Assembly (NCBI GenBank): GCA_017885365.1
Contig: JAFNGD010000461.1
Span: forward strand, 1-8,118
Length of the DNA: 8,118 nt
DNA from: Nitrospirota bacterium
GTDB lineage: Bacteria; Nitrospirota; UBA9217
Direction of reading: 5' to 3'
The notes beneath the pieces were generated by a model. The model was not told where the DNA came from. It did no database searches and saw nothing but the letters and a program-made list of their open reading frames with translations. Position numbers and translations under genes: made by a program. Within the stretch, counting starts at the first letter, position 1; each line of letters begins with the position of its first letter. This document shows, piece by piece, positions 1 through 6,715 of this stretch.

Positions 1-326
1 ATCCGGTCGGCGATGTTGAAATAGTAGGCGGTGTCCTGCGCCGCTTGTCCGCGCCAGATATACAAGGTATAGGGCCGGTCTTCCCAGTACAGGGCGATGG
101 TCTCGTCCCCGGGCGAGAGCTTCACGCCATGGACATCATACTCCCGATCGATGATGTACCGCAGGATGCCTGCGCCGTTGTTGAGCGATACCAGGTAGCA
201 CGGATAGGTCTTGATCTCACCGGAAAGCGTGATCTTCGTTTCTTGACAGCGGGGAAGCGTTTCCTGAGTGGGTCGGGCCGAAGAGCGCAGATGTCCGACG
301 ATGTCTGCGAGAAGACGCACGATCAC
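1..326 (-). CDS. DUF402-domain protein (3' end beyond window)
   Basis: The first 108 codons of a gene that continues past the window edge. The proposed start is GTG at 326-324, whose last bases form the TGA stop of the upstream kinase gene (GTGA, 4-base overlap). An AGGGA ribosome-binding site lies 6 bases upstream, at 333-337. From about residue 31 the protein reads like DUF402 (PF04167): a beta-rich stretch with YLVSLNNGAGILRYI, then LYWEDRPYTLYIWR, then YYFNIADR near the cut end. The W-DRPY and YYFNIAD segments are typical of the family. Characterised DUF402 members include a staphylococcal nucleoside di/triphosphatase and archaeal FAU-1-type RNA-binding proteins. The acidic metal-binding segment expected C-terminal to the visible part is outside the window, so activity cannot be judged. 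Residues 1-30 precede the domain and are unassigned. Tight coupling to the kinase suggests co-expression. The family call is fairly sure; the function is not. Confidence 0.8.
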   Translation of the reverse strand, partial: MIVRLLADIVGHLRSSARPTQETLPRCQETKITLSGEIKTYPCYLVSLNNGAGILRYIIDREYDVHGVKLSPGDETIALYWEDRPYTLYIWRGQAAQDTAYYFNIADR

Positions 327-3300
327 GCTCGGTCCCTGATCGCGTCCTGGACCTTCTGGGCGAGATCATCGATGCTGAAGGGCTTCTGGATGAACTTGAT
401 GCTTTCATCAAGCACGCCGTGGTGGGCAATGACGTTGGCTGTATAGCCGGACATGAACAGCACCCTGATGCCCGGCCGGATCGCGTTCGCCTTCTGCAGC
501 AGCTCTTTCCCGTTCATGCCGGGCATGACGACGTCGGTCATCAGCAGATCGATCGGTAGGTCTTTCCTCTCGCACAGCGACAATGCATGCGCCGACGAGT
601 TTGCGGCGATAACGGAATAACCGAGCGTCTGGAGCAGCAGCAGCGTCAGCTCGCGCACCATTGCATCGTCCTCCACCAGCAGGATGGTGCCTGCGCCGGC
701 CGGCACAGCAGCTGCTGCCGGGGAAGGCGCTCCCGCTACGGCCGGTCCATCAGCGACCCGGGGCAGGTAGATCTTGAAGGTCGTTCCCTGCCCCACCTCG
801 CTGTAGACGTTGATGAATCCGTCGTTTTGTTTGACGATACCGTACACGGTGGCTAGACCGAGGCCCGTGCCTTTGCCGAACTCCTTGGTCGTAAAGAACG
901 GCTCAAAGATGTGCGACAGGGTCTCCTTGCTCATGCCGCTCCCGTTGTCACTGACCGTCAGCAGGACAAAGGACCCCGGCCGGAAGCCGGCATGCTGGCG
1001 ACAGTAGGCCTCATCGATCTGGACGTTGGAGGTCTCAATGGTCAGGCTGCCGCCGTTCGGCATGGCATCACGGGCGTTGACCGCCAGGTTCATGATGATC
1101 TGGTCCACCTGCATCGGGTCGATCTTGATGTTCCCCAGATCCTCTGCGGAGATGACCCGCAGCTCGACGTCCTCACCGATCATTCTGGTCAGCGACTTCT
1201 GCAGGCCCTCGATCAGGCGGATCAGATTCACTACCTTCGGAGTGACGACCTGCTTGCGGGAGAAAGCGAGCAGCTGGCTGGTGAGATCGCGCGAGCGGAC
1301 GGCCGCATGTTCGATCTCCTGCAGATACTGCATAAGCGGATCGGTGCCGGAAAGTTTGCCTTTCATCAGCGTGGCATAGCCGAGGATCACGCTGAGCATA
1401 TTATTGAAATCATGCGCCACCCCGCCGGCAAGCCTGCCGATGGACTCCATCCGCTGCGCGTGGTTCAACTGGGACTGAAGCTTCTCCCGTTCCTTCTCGG
1501 CCAGCTTCTGGTCGGTGATATCAACAACTATTCCCTGATAATGCGTGACACGCCCGGTGTCATCCCGCTCGACCATCGTCCGATCGTCAATCCAGCGTAC
1601 CTGCCTATCCTTGGTGAGGATACGATATTCCTGATGGAACCGTTCAATGCCGCTGTCCGTATAGGTCTGCACCTCATGCGTGATCCGTTCCAGATCATCG
1701 GGATGCACCATCGACACGAACCGCATCGATTCCTTGAGCAGTTCTTCAGGGGTATAGCCTAGCTGAACGACATTTTGCGACACCAGCACGATCGGCCAGC
1801 CTTCCGCGGCCTTCCAGCGGAACAGCATCACCGGACTGTTCTCCACGATCAGGGCGGCCTCCCGCAGCGACGCTTCTGTCTTCTTGTACTCAGTGATGTC
1901 CTCGTACGTTCCCAGGACCCCCCAGATCGTGCCATCTGCATTTTTCAGCGGAACCTTGTTGGTGCGCAACCAGATGCGGCGGCCGTCCGGCGTCGTTTGT
2001 GGTTCCTCATAGTTGATCTTCGGCGTGCCGGTCTCCAGCACCTTCCGGTCGTCGCTCCGATAGAGCTCGGCCTGTTCGCGCCAGCCCATCTGATAGTCGT
2101 CTTTGCCCATCAACTCTTCCGGCGAATGGGCGCCGGCATCAAGGGCAAACGGCCGATTACATCCGAGGTACCTCAGCTCGCGATCCTTCCAGAAGACACG
2201 GGCCGGGATCGTATCGAAGATCGTCTGTAGAAGATTCCGCGATTCCTGCAACGCCGCTACCACGCGTTTCCGCTCGGTGATGTCGATAACGCCGCCGACG
2301 GTGCGTACCGGGTGGCGTGCATCGCCATCGCCTTCGAAGTACGTTTGCGACCGCGTGATCAACCAGCGGACCTCGCCGTCGCGGCGTATGATCCGATGCT
2401 CGACATCATAGAGACCGTCGCCTGCCGGGTCATGCGCGCGTTGCACGGCGGCTACGATTCGCTCGCGATCTTCTGGATGAACCTGATCGATGAACTTCGC
2501 CAGCACCACCGGCTCATCGGGGCCCCAACCGTAGTTCTGCCGCTGCTCCGGCGACCAGTAGATCGTGTCGGTCAGGTGGTTGTGATTGAAGATGCCAATC
2601 TGAGAAGCACGGACGGCCTGCCGCAAGCGTGATTCGCTTTCCTGCAAGGCCTCTGCAGCGATCTTCCGCTCGGTGACGTTGACGAAGGACCCCATGAGGT
2701 GGGTCGTGGCGCCGGTCGCATTCTTCACCGCGCTTGCCGAAAACTCGACAACGAATTCCGAGCCGTCGCGCCTTCGTGCCGTGAGCTCTCCGTACGAACC
2801 GCCGCCGGACAGGACGGATCCCAGCGCATGCGCGGCCCGGTCCCGGTCCGCCCAGAAGTCCACGACCGAGCGTCCCATAACGTCGGATGCCTGATCGTAG
2901 CCCCACAGGCGAAGGAACGCTGCATTGACGTAGGTGATGCTCCCCTCGGGGCTGGCGATAGCAATGCCGTTGATGGATGACGCTATCGCCTGGTCTTTTA
3001 ATCGCAACGCCTCGTTCTGCGCCTCCAGGTCCGTCATTTTTCCCCGTATGGCATCACGCATGCGGATAAAGCTTTGGCCGAGACTCTGGAGCTCTTCCGC
3101 CCCCCGGGCATTGATCTCCCGGTCCAAATGGCCGTTCGCCATATCCCGGGCAGCGATCGTGAGGCGCTCAATGGGGCCGGTGAGCCCCCTGGCCACCAGA
3201 AAGATGACGCCGGAAAGGCCGAGCACCAGGACGAACGAGAACAGGACGATCTGGTTGCGGGATTTCAGAAGCCGCTCTTCGAGCAGCGCCGTTGAGTAGG

Positions 3301-3673
3301 TAATATTGATCTCGCCCAGATCATCGATGCTCCGGCTGATCACGATGTGGTTCGTGATCGTTTCGCCCAGCGTCATCGCCGGCGTTTTCGTCCGGTGCAA
3401 CCTGATGTTCCCGTTGAACTCCGTGAGCTCGATCTGGACGAGATCGGGATTCGTGAACAGGGAGTTCAGGATGGCATCCAGCTGCTCCACGTTGCCGTCG
3501 TAGAGCGGGCCTGCGGTCACGACCTTCAGCAAGGTCTCGTTGTTTTTGATCGTGGCCGCGAGCTCCGCACGGGCCGCCGTCCTTTCCTTGTTGAAAAGAT
3601 AGACGGAGAAAACGATCGTGACGACTGCGACGACCAGCATGACGGCGCCTATGATCCTGGTCTGGATTTTCAT
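323..3673 (-). CDS. Hybrid sensor histidine kinase (HAMP, four PAS, HisKA, HATPase, receiver)
   Basis: An inner-membrane hybrid histidine kinase of 1116 residues. TM1 is at about residues 8-27 and TM2 at about 141-161; between them is a periplasmic sensor loop of roughly 115 residues. HAMP (about 162-212) and a short coiled coil follow. Four PAS/PAC units come next: about 226-337, 346-470, 480-597 and 603-725. The second and fourth carry [18 protein letters not shown] segments typical of the PAS_3 family. The HisKA H-box [11 protein letters not shown] places the phosphoacceptor at H754. The ATPase domain has N-box NLAVNARDA (862-870), G1 DNGSG (909-913), F-box EPFFTTK (924-930) and G2 GKGTGLGLA (933-941). 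An Ala/Pro-rich linker (about 974-996) leads to a receiver with EDD 1001-1003, phosphoacceptor D1047, S1075 and K1097. All catalytic residues are present. There is no Shine-Dalgarno sequence close to the ATG, and the gene starts 9 bases after the binding-protein stop, so translational coupling is likely. The signal and the phosphorelay partner are unknown. Confidence 0.97.
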   Translation of the reverse strand: MKIQTRIIGAVMLVVAVVTIVFSVYLFNKERTAARAELAATIKNNETLLKVVTAGPLYDGNVEQLDAILNSLFTNPDLVQIELTEFNGNIRLHRTKTPAMTLGETITNHIVISRSIDDLGEINITYSTALLEERLLKSRNQIVLFSFVLVLGLSGVIFLVARGLTGPIERLTIAARDMANGHLDREINARGAEELQSLGQSFIRMRDAIRGKMTDLEAQNEALRLKDQAIASSINGIAIASPEGSITYVNAAFLRLWGYDQASDVMGRSVVDFWADRDRAAHALGSVLSGGGSYGELTARRRDGSEFVVEFSASAVKNATGATTHLMGSFVNVTERKIAAEALQESESRLRQAVRASQIGIFNHNHLTDTIYWSPEQRQNYGWGPDEPVVLAKFIDQVHPEDRERIVAAVQRAHDPAGDGLYDVEHRIIRRDGEVRWLITRSQTYFEGDGDARHPVRTVGGVIDITERKRVVAALQESRNLLQTIFDTIPARVFWKDRELRYLGCNRPFALDAGAHSPEELMGKDDYQMGWREQAELYRSDDRKVLETGTPKINYEEPQTTPDGRRIWLRTNKVPLKNADGTIWGVLGTYEDITEYKKTEASLREAALIVENSPVMLFRWKAAEGWPIVLVSQNVVQLGYTPEELLKESMRFVSMVHPDDLERITHEVQTYTDSGIERFHQEYRILTKDRQVRWIDDRTMVERDDTGRVTHYQGIVVDITDQKLAEKEREKLQSQLNHAQRMESIGRLAGGVAHDFNNMLSVILGYATLMKGKLSGTDPLMQYLQEIEHAAVRSRDLTSQLLAFSRKQVVTPKVVNLIRLIEGLQKSLTRMIGEDVELRVISAEDLGNIKIDPMQVDQIIMNLAVNARDAMPNGGSLTIETSNVQIDEAYCRQHAGFRPGSFVLLTVSDNGSGMSKETLSHIFEPFFTTKEFGKGTGLGLATVYGIVKQNDGFINVYSEVGQGTTFKIYLPRVADGPAVAGAPSPAAAAVPAGAGTILLVEDDAMVRELTLLLLQTLGYSVIAANSSAHALSLCERKDLPIDLLMTDVVMPGMNGKELLQKANAIRPGIRVLFMSGYTANVIAHHGVLDESIKFIQKPFSIDDLAQKVQDAIRDRA

Positions 3674-3682
3674 GGCAATGAA

Positions 3683-5275
3683 CTATTGACCATCCTCGAA
3701 ACGCACCACATGGCTGTAGGCTTCCCGCTGCTTTTCCACGCCGACACGCTGGGTCAGCTGCCGCCAGCGATCCGCGACGGTGTCCAGGGCCGACTGGGGC
3801 GACTCCCGGCCCGTCAGGGCCCGGTAGACGCCGACCGAAAGCAGATAGAGATATTCCTGGCCCCGGTAGATGCGCAGATCGAGTACACGGTTCCTGCTTG
3901 CCGTTGTCAACTTCTGGGCCTCCACGTAGGTGCGGGCCACCGCCTCGTCCCATCCCGCCCGTTCGATCCAAAAACGCTCGTTGAGGTCTGAGGCCCGGAA
4001 GGGATTCATGCCGAAGCGCCCCACGAGCAGATCGGAGGTGTGGTTCTCCCGGTTTGCGTAAAAACCGAGAAAATCGAAGGCAGCGTCCTTGTGTTTGCTC
4101 GACCGGGCGACTGCGCTCGTCCAGCCGTAGACGACATAGGGGGCGTAGTTGACCGCGGGAAAATCGTCCCATCTGCCGGTCTTCCGGTTCCAGACGCGCC
4201 GCGAGCCCGGGGAAAGGGCCACCGCAACCTTGTTGCGTATGGCGTTGCCGGGCTCCATGGCCTGGATGAACGGGTCGTCCCAGGACACCGTGAAGACCGC
4301 GTCGCCCCTGCCGAACGAGCGGATCACATCGGGGAAGTTCATCTCCCGGCCGCCCTGCGGCTGGGATCCCGGGGATTGCCGCTGGACCCTGCCCCAGCCG
4401 CCCTCATCATGCATCGACTTTCCGGCCGTGGGGTAGTATTCCTGCGCAGCAACATAGTCCTCCAGGGCCTTCACGAACCCGGGCGTGTTGATCAGGGGGG
4501 CCATGGTTTTCAGATCAAAATAGAAGCCTCCCTTCACGTCGGGATGCTTGGCATAGGGGGCTGCATGGGAAATGAACTGGTTCCCGAGCAGCGCGTCGCT
4601 CACGGTGACCTCGACCATGCCGCTGATCTCCCGGCCGTCGCTCATCTTTTTGTGGTCGAAGAATCGGGCGACCTCCTGCAGCTCCTGCCAGGTCTTGGGC
4701 ACGCCGAGGTCTTTGCCGGTCTTTTTCTTGAAGTCCGCCTGCAGCGCCGGGTTCTCGAGAAGATCGCGCCGATACTGGAGGGTGTGCCGATCCCCGTCGA
4801 TCGGGACCTGGTAGGGCGTGTCGCCCCAGCTTGCCACGGTCTTATAGTGCGGCAGGACGTCCTGATACTCGGGGGATTCCAGCATCTTCCGGGGAATGGG
4901 CTCGAGGTAGGGCAGCACATCTGCGATCCACATGGATCCGTAAAAGAGCACATCGTACTTGTTGCTGCGCAGGCCTTGCAGGACCTCCTGGTACAGCTTG
5001 TTGAAGGGAACAAAGGTGATCTTGATCTTCGCGCCGGTGAGCTTCTCGAACTGGCGGGCATGCAGTTCCACCGGCTCGCCCAGCACCGGTTTCTCGAGGC
5101 TCACTACGTTCAGTGTGACGCCTCGGTAGCTCTTCTTCGCCAGGGCGGCCGTGGAGTAGGGAGAGGACGCTGTGGTGGGTTCCGTGGCCGCGCCGCCTGG
5201 CAGTGGGGCGGTGGGCAGGACAACGATGAGTGCGGCAATGCCAAGGGCGATGCCGCCGGCTCGTATCCCTTTCAT
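3683..5275 (-). CDS. Extracellular solute-binding protein, family 1
   Basis: A 530-residue exported protein resembling the family-1 (sugar-type) solute-binding proteins of ABC importers. Residues 1-30 form a signal peptide: a short basic start, hydrophobic core ALGIAALIVVL, then small residues before TEP. There is no lipobox cysteine, so it should be a soluble periplasmic protein cut by signal peptidase I. The mature part begins with a beta strand (VTLNVVSLEKP), then FEKLTGAKIKITFVPFNKL and YDVLFYGSMWIADVLPYLEPI. Later come FGRGDAVFTVSWDD and GWTSAVARSSKHKDAAFDFL, all in the family's order. It is longer than the usual 400-450 residues, with a Gly/Gln/Arg-rich stretch at 292-310 and a long helical C-terminus. 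GGGAGG at 5280-5285, 4 bases before the ATG, supports the start. No permease or ATPase gene is visible nearby, and a sensor kinase follows 9 bases downstream, so a sensory role is plausible. The ligand is unknown. Confidence 0.92.
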   Translation of the reverse strand: MKGIRAGGIALGIAALIVVLPTAPLPGGAATEPTTASSPYSTAALAKKSYRGVTLNVVSLEKPVLGEPVELHARQFEKLTGAKIKITFVPFNKLYQEVLQGLRSNKYDVLFYGSMWIADVLPYLEPIPRKMLESPEYQDVLPHYKTVASWGDTPYQVPIDGDRHTLQYRRDLLENPALQADFKKKTGKDLGVPKTWQELQEVARFFDHKKMSDGREISGMVEVTVSDALLGNQFISHAAPYAKHPDVKGGFYFDLKTMAPLINTPGFVKALEDYVAAQEYYPTAGKSMHDEGGWGRVQRQSPGSQPQGGREMNFPDVIRSFGRGDAVFTVSWDDPFIQAMEPGNAIRNKVAVALSPGSRRVWNRKTGRWDDFPAVNYAPYVVYGWTSAVARSSKHKDAAFDFLGFYANRENHTSDLLVGRFGMNPFRASDLNERFWIERAGWDEAVARTYVEAQKLTTASRNRVLDLRIYRGQEYLYLLSVGVYRALTGRESPQSALDTVADRWRQLTQRVGVEKQREAYSHVVRFEDGQ

Positions 5276-5279
5276 AGGG

Positions 5280-5285
5280 CCTCCC
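5280..5285 (-). promoter_or_regulatory. Ribosome-binding site of the solute-binding protein gene
   Basis: GGGAGG on the minus strand, 4 bases before the ATG at 5275, a slightly short spacing. It lies within or beside a perfect 10-base palindrome, CTCCCGGGAG (5281-5290). The palindrome has no loop, so a strong hairpin over the site is doubtful. The site supports the chosen start codon. Confidence 0.65.
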
Positions 5286-5308
5286 GGGAGATCGGTTGGA
5301 ATGCACCA

Positions 5309-5337
5309 ATAGTACAGTAAATTATCGCATATTTCAA
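5309..5337 (-). promoter_or_regulatory. Sigma70-like promoter of the binding protein-kinase-DUF402 operon
   Basis: On the minus strand, TTGAAA (5337-5332; 5 of 6 to TTGACA) is separated by exactly 17 bases from TACTAT (5314-5309; 4 of 6 to TATAAT). The region is clearly AT-richer than its surroundings. Transcription would start near 5302, giving a leader of roughly 27 bases before the ATG at 5275. GATAAT, within the spacer, is an alternative -10 element but has no good -35 at the right distance. The prediction rests on sequence alone. Confidence 0.5.
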
Positions 5338-5339
5338 CA

Positions 5340-5358
5340 TAGAATGATTCTCATCTAC
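5340..5358. promoter_or_regulatory. Possible Fur-like operator
   Basis: This 19-base stretch matches about 12 of 19 positions of the classical Fur box GATAATGATAATCATTATC, including the core AATGAT--TCAT. It contains a perfect inverted repeat, AGAAT-G-ATTCT (5341-5351). It sits immediately upstream of the proposed -35 hexamer. A single site with a moderate match can arise by chance in AT-rich spacer DNA, so iron regulation is only a suggestion. The inverted repeat could equally bind another regulator. Confidence 0.25.
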
Positions 5359-5437
5359 AGAAGTGTCTTACCGGCCTCAGTTTATCCGTGATCGTCCATG
5401 GTTCGGCAGGAGCTGCGTCCGGGAACAGCCTGCGCTA

Positions 5438-5779
5438 TTACTGCACCGGGCCGTCGAACTTCTTTCCGTTCAGCGTGGAGGTCTCGAATTCGGCGACCTG
5501 CATGACGACACCGTAGATGCGCGTGAGGGTCTTATTCGTTGCATCCAGCACGTCGGCCAGCCGTACGCTGGATTCCCCTTCGCCGCGGAACAGGACCTTC
5601 CGGGTTCCATCAAGGCGGTGCTGGAAATGCACCCACTCGAACTTCCCGTCGAGCCGTTTCTTCGCAGCGAGCTTGTACACGCCGACCTGCGGTATCTGCG
5701 GCGTTGTCCACAAGCCCGCGATCTCCTCGCCCTTGTCGACGCGCATGACGGCCTGCGACGCAGCGTCGGATCTCTTCAT
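5438..5779 (-). CDS. Conserved-looking hypothetical protein (113 aa)
   Basis: I do not recognise this protein. It is 113 residues with no signal peptide or membrane segment, so it is probably cytoplasmic. It is fairly charged and looks like a small mixed or beta-rich domain, with GLWTTPQIPQVGVYKLAAKK, KFEWVHFQHRLDG and KVLFRGEGE in the first two thirds, then a likely helix (RLADVLDATNKTLTRIYGVV) and a strand before the end. There is no cysteine, and no metal-binding cluster is obvious. A good GAGGAG ribosome-binding site (5786-5791) lies 6 bases before the ATG, which argues that the frame is real. The start is 44 bases after the stop of the extradiol dioxygenase gene on the same strand, so the two are probably co-transcribed and possibly related in function. 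The gene ends in TAA at 5440-5438. Confidence 0.7.
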   Translation of the reverse strand: MKRSDAASQAVMRVDKGEEIAGLWTTPQIPQVGVYKLAAKKRLDGKFEWVHFQHRLDGTRKVLFRGEGESSVRLADVLDATNKTLTRIYGVVMQVAEFETSTLNGKKFDGPVQ

Positions 5780-5785
5780 GATGAA

Positions 5786-5791
5786 CTCCTC
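5786..5791 (-). promoter_or_regulatory. Ribosome-binding site of the 113-aa hypothetical gene
   Basis: GAGGAG on the minus strand, spaced 6 bases from the ATG at 5779. This near-ideal site is the main evidence that the short unrecognised frame is translated. Confidence 0.65.
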
Positions 5792-5823
5792 AGAAGCTCC
5801 GCCATCCGGCGATTACGTCAGTT

Positions 5824-6606
5824 TCATCGCACGATGAAGCTCCGCATGGACACAGAGCGATGCTGGATGCCTTCGTGGATATACTCTATCTTCTCTTTGC
5901 TCCCGCGGAGCGCGGCGATGTACAGGAGGGGCAGGTAGTGCTCGTTGGTCGGGACCGCATGGGATCCCATGTCTCGGTCGCGGGTGTCATACTTGATCAG
6001 GAGATCATCATCCTTCCGCGCCAGCGCGTCGGTCACCTGGTCATCGAACCTCCTTGCCCAGGGAAAGGGCTCTTCGCCGAATTGCTGCCAACTGATGAGC
6101 CGAAGGTTGTGTACGATGTTGCCGCTCCCTATGATGAGCACGCCTTCTGACCGCAGCGGCTGCAGGAACGACGCGAGCCTGTAGTGTTCTGCTTCGTCCT
6201 TGTTGCCGTCGAGGCTCAGCTGGATGACGGGAATGTCATGGTTGGGGTACAGGTGCTTAAGCACCGCCCAGGTGCCGTGGTCGATGCCCCAGCGGTCGTC
6301 AGGCGAGACCGGGATGTCCTTCCCAAGCGCCGCGATATGTTTCGCGTCCTTCGGGGAGCCGGCAGGGTCGTAGACGACATCATACAACTCGTCAGGGAAT
6401 CCGTAGAAGTCGTAGATCTGTTTCGGTTGGGCAGCGCCGGTGACGAAAGTGCCGTCGGTCACCCAGTGGGCGGAGATGCAAAGAATAAGGCGGGGTTGAG
6501 GCAGCGTATCTCCCGCCTGGCGGAGGCTCTCGGTGAAGTCGTTCTTCTGAGTGATGTTCATCGGCGAACCGTGGCCGACGAACAGCAGAGGCATCAGGTC
6601 TGGCAT
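5824..6606 (-). CDS. ygiD: YgiD/DODA-type extradiol ring-cleavage dioxygenase (LigB fold)
   Basis: A cytoplasmic class III extradiol dioxygenase of the 4,5-DOPA dioxygenase (YgiD/DODA) family. These are metal-dependent enzymes that cleave catechol rings next to the diol. With the ATG at 6606 it has 260 residues, normal for the family. Visible motifs in order are LLFVGHGSPMN (H12), CISAHW (H47), GIDHGTW (H110), GSGNIVHNL (H166) and PTNEHYLPLL (H223). By comparison with characterised DODA proteins, H12, H47 and H223 should bind the metal, and H110 and H166 should be catalytic; all five are present. An ATG two codons upstream (6612) is also open, but the AAGGAA ribosome-binding site (6612-6617) overlaps it and lies 5 bases before the 6606 ATG, so the shorter form is preferred. 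The 113-aa gene follows after 44 bases. The bacterial substrate is not determined by sequence; L-DOPA activity is known for some relatives but may not be physiological. Confidence 0.92.
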   Translation of the reverse strand: MPDLMPLLFVGHGSPMNITQKNDFTESLRQAGDTLPQPRLILCISAHWVTDGTFVTGAAQPKQIYDFYGFPDELYDVVYDPAGSPKDAKHIAALGKDIPVSPDDRWGIDHGTWAVLKHLYPNHDIPVIQLSLDGNKDEAEHYRLASFLQPLRSEGVLIIGSGNIVHNLRLISWQQFGEEPFPWARRFDDQVTDALARKDDDLLIKYDTRDRDMGSHAVPTNEHYLPLLYIAALRGSKEKIEYIHEGIQHRSVSMRSFIVR

Positions 6607-6623
6607 ATGCATTCCTTATTATT

Positions 6624-6694
6624 CGTCATGCCCGCGCAGGCGGGCATCCAGTTGAATGATAAAAGCCTGGATTCCCGTTTACACGGGAATGACG
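6624..6694. repeat. REP-like paired palindromic repeat (two hairpins in an inverted pair)
   Basis: Two 28-base arms (6624-6651 and 6667-6694) form an imperfect inverted pair: 22 of 28 positions agree when one is reversed and complemented. The outer ends are CGTCAT...ATGACG and the inner ends ATCCAG...CTGGAT. Each arm is itself a hairpin with a perfect 8-base stem and 4-base loop: ATGCCCGC-GCAG-GCGGGCAT (6628-6647) and ATTCCCGT-TTAC-ACGGGAAT (6671-6690). The stems differ at two pairs and both changes keep pairing. This form is typical of dispersed REP/BIME-type intergenic repeats mobilised by RAYT proteins. It lies between gltX and ygiD and fills most of the spacer. There is no T-tract, so a classical intrinsic terminator is not indicated, though such hairpins can protect mRNA ends. 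Confidence 0.8.
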
Positions 6695-6715
6695 CAAGGG
6701 AAGAATAGGAGGGGT

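Noticed and set aside
911..1762. Plus-strand open frame of 283 codons antisense to the kinase gene
   Set aside because: The opposite strand encodes an intact HisKA/ATPase/PAS region with all motifs, and this frame resembles no family.
3321..4172. Minus-strand frame spanning the end of the binding-protein gene and the start of the kinase gene
   Set aside because: It is out of frame with both well-supported genes, rich in Arg/Gly/Pro as frame-shifted GC-rich DNA usually is, and has no recognisable domain.
4040..5320. Plus-strand open frame of 426 codons antisense to the solute-binding protein gene
   Set aside because: It mirrors a well-supported gene on the opposite strand. Long antisense frames are expected in GC-rich codon use, and its translation shows no recognisable domain.
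5406..5433. Possible terminator hairpin downstream of the 113-aa gene
   Set aside because: The stem (GCAGG..CTG with CAGCCTGC) needs a 2-base bulge and a 10-base loop, and no T-tract follows on the minus strand.
6624..6694. Intrinsic terminator for gltX
   Set aside because: The hairpins are strong but no T-run follows them in the gltX direction, and the paired symmetrical design fits a REP-like repeat better.
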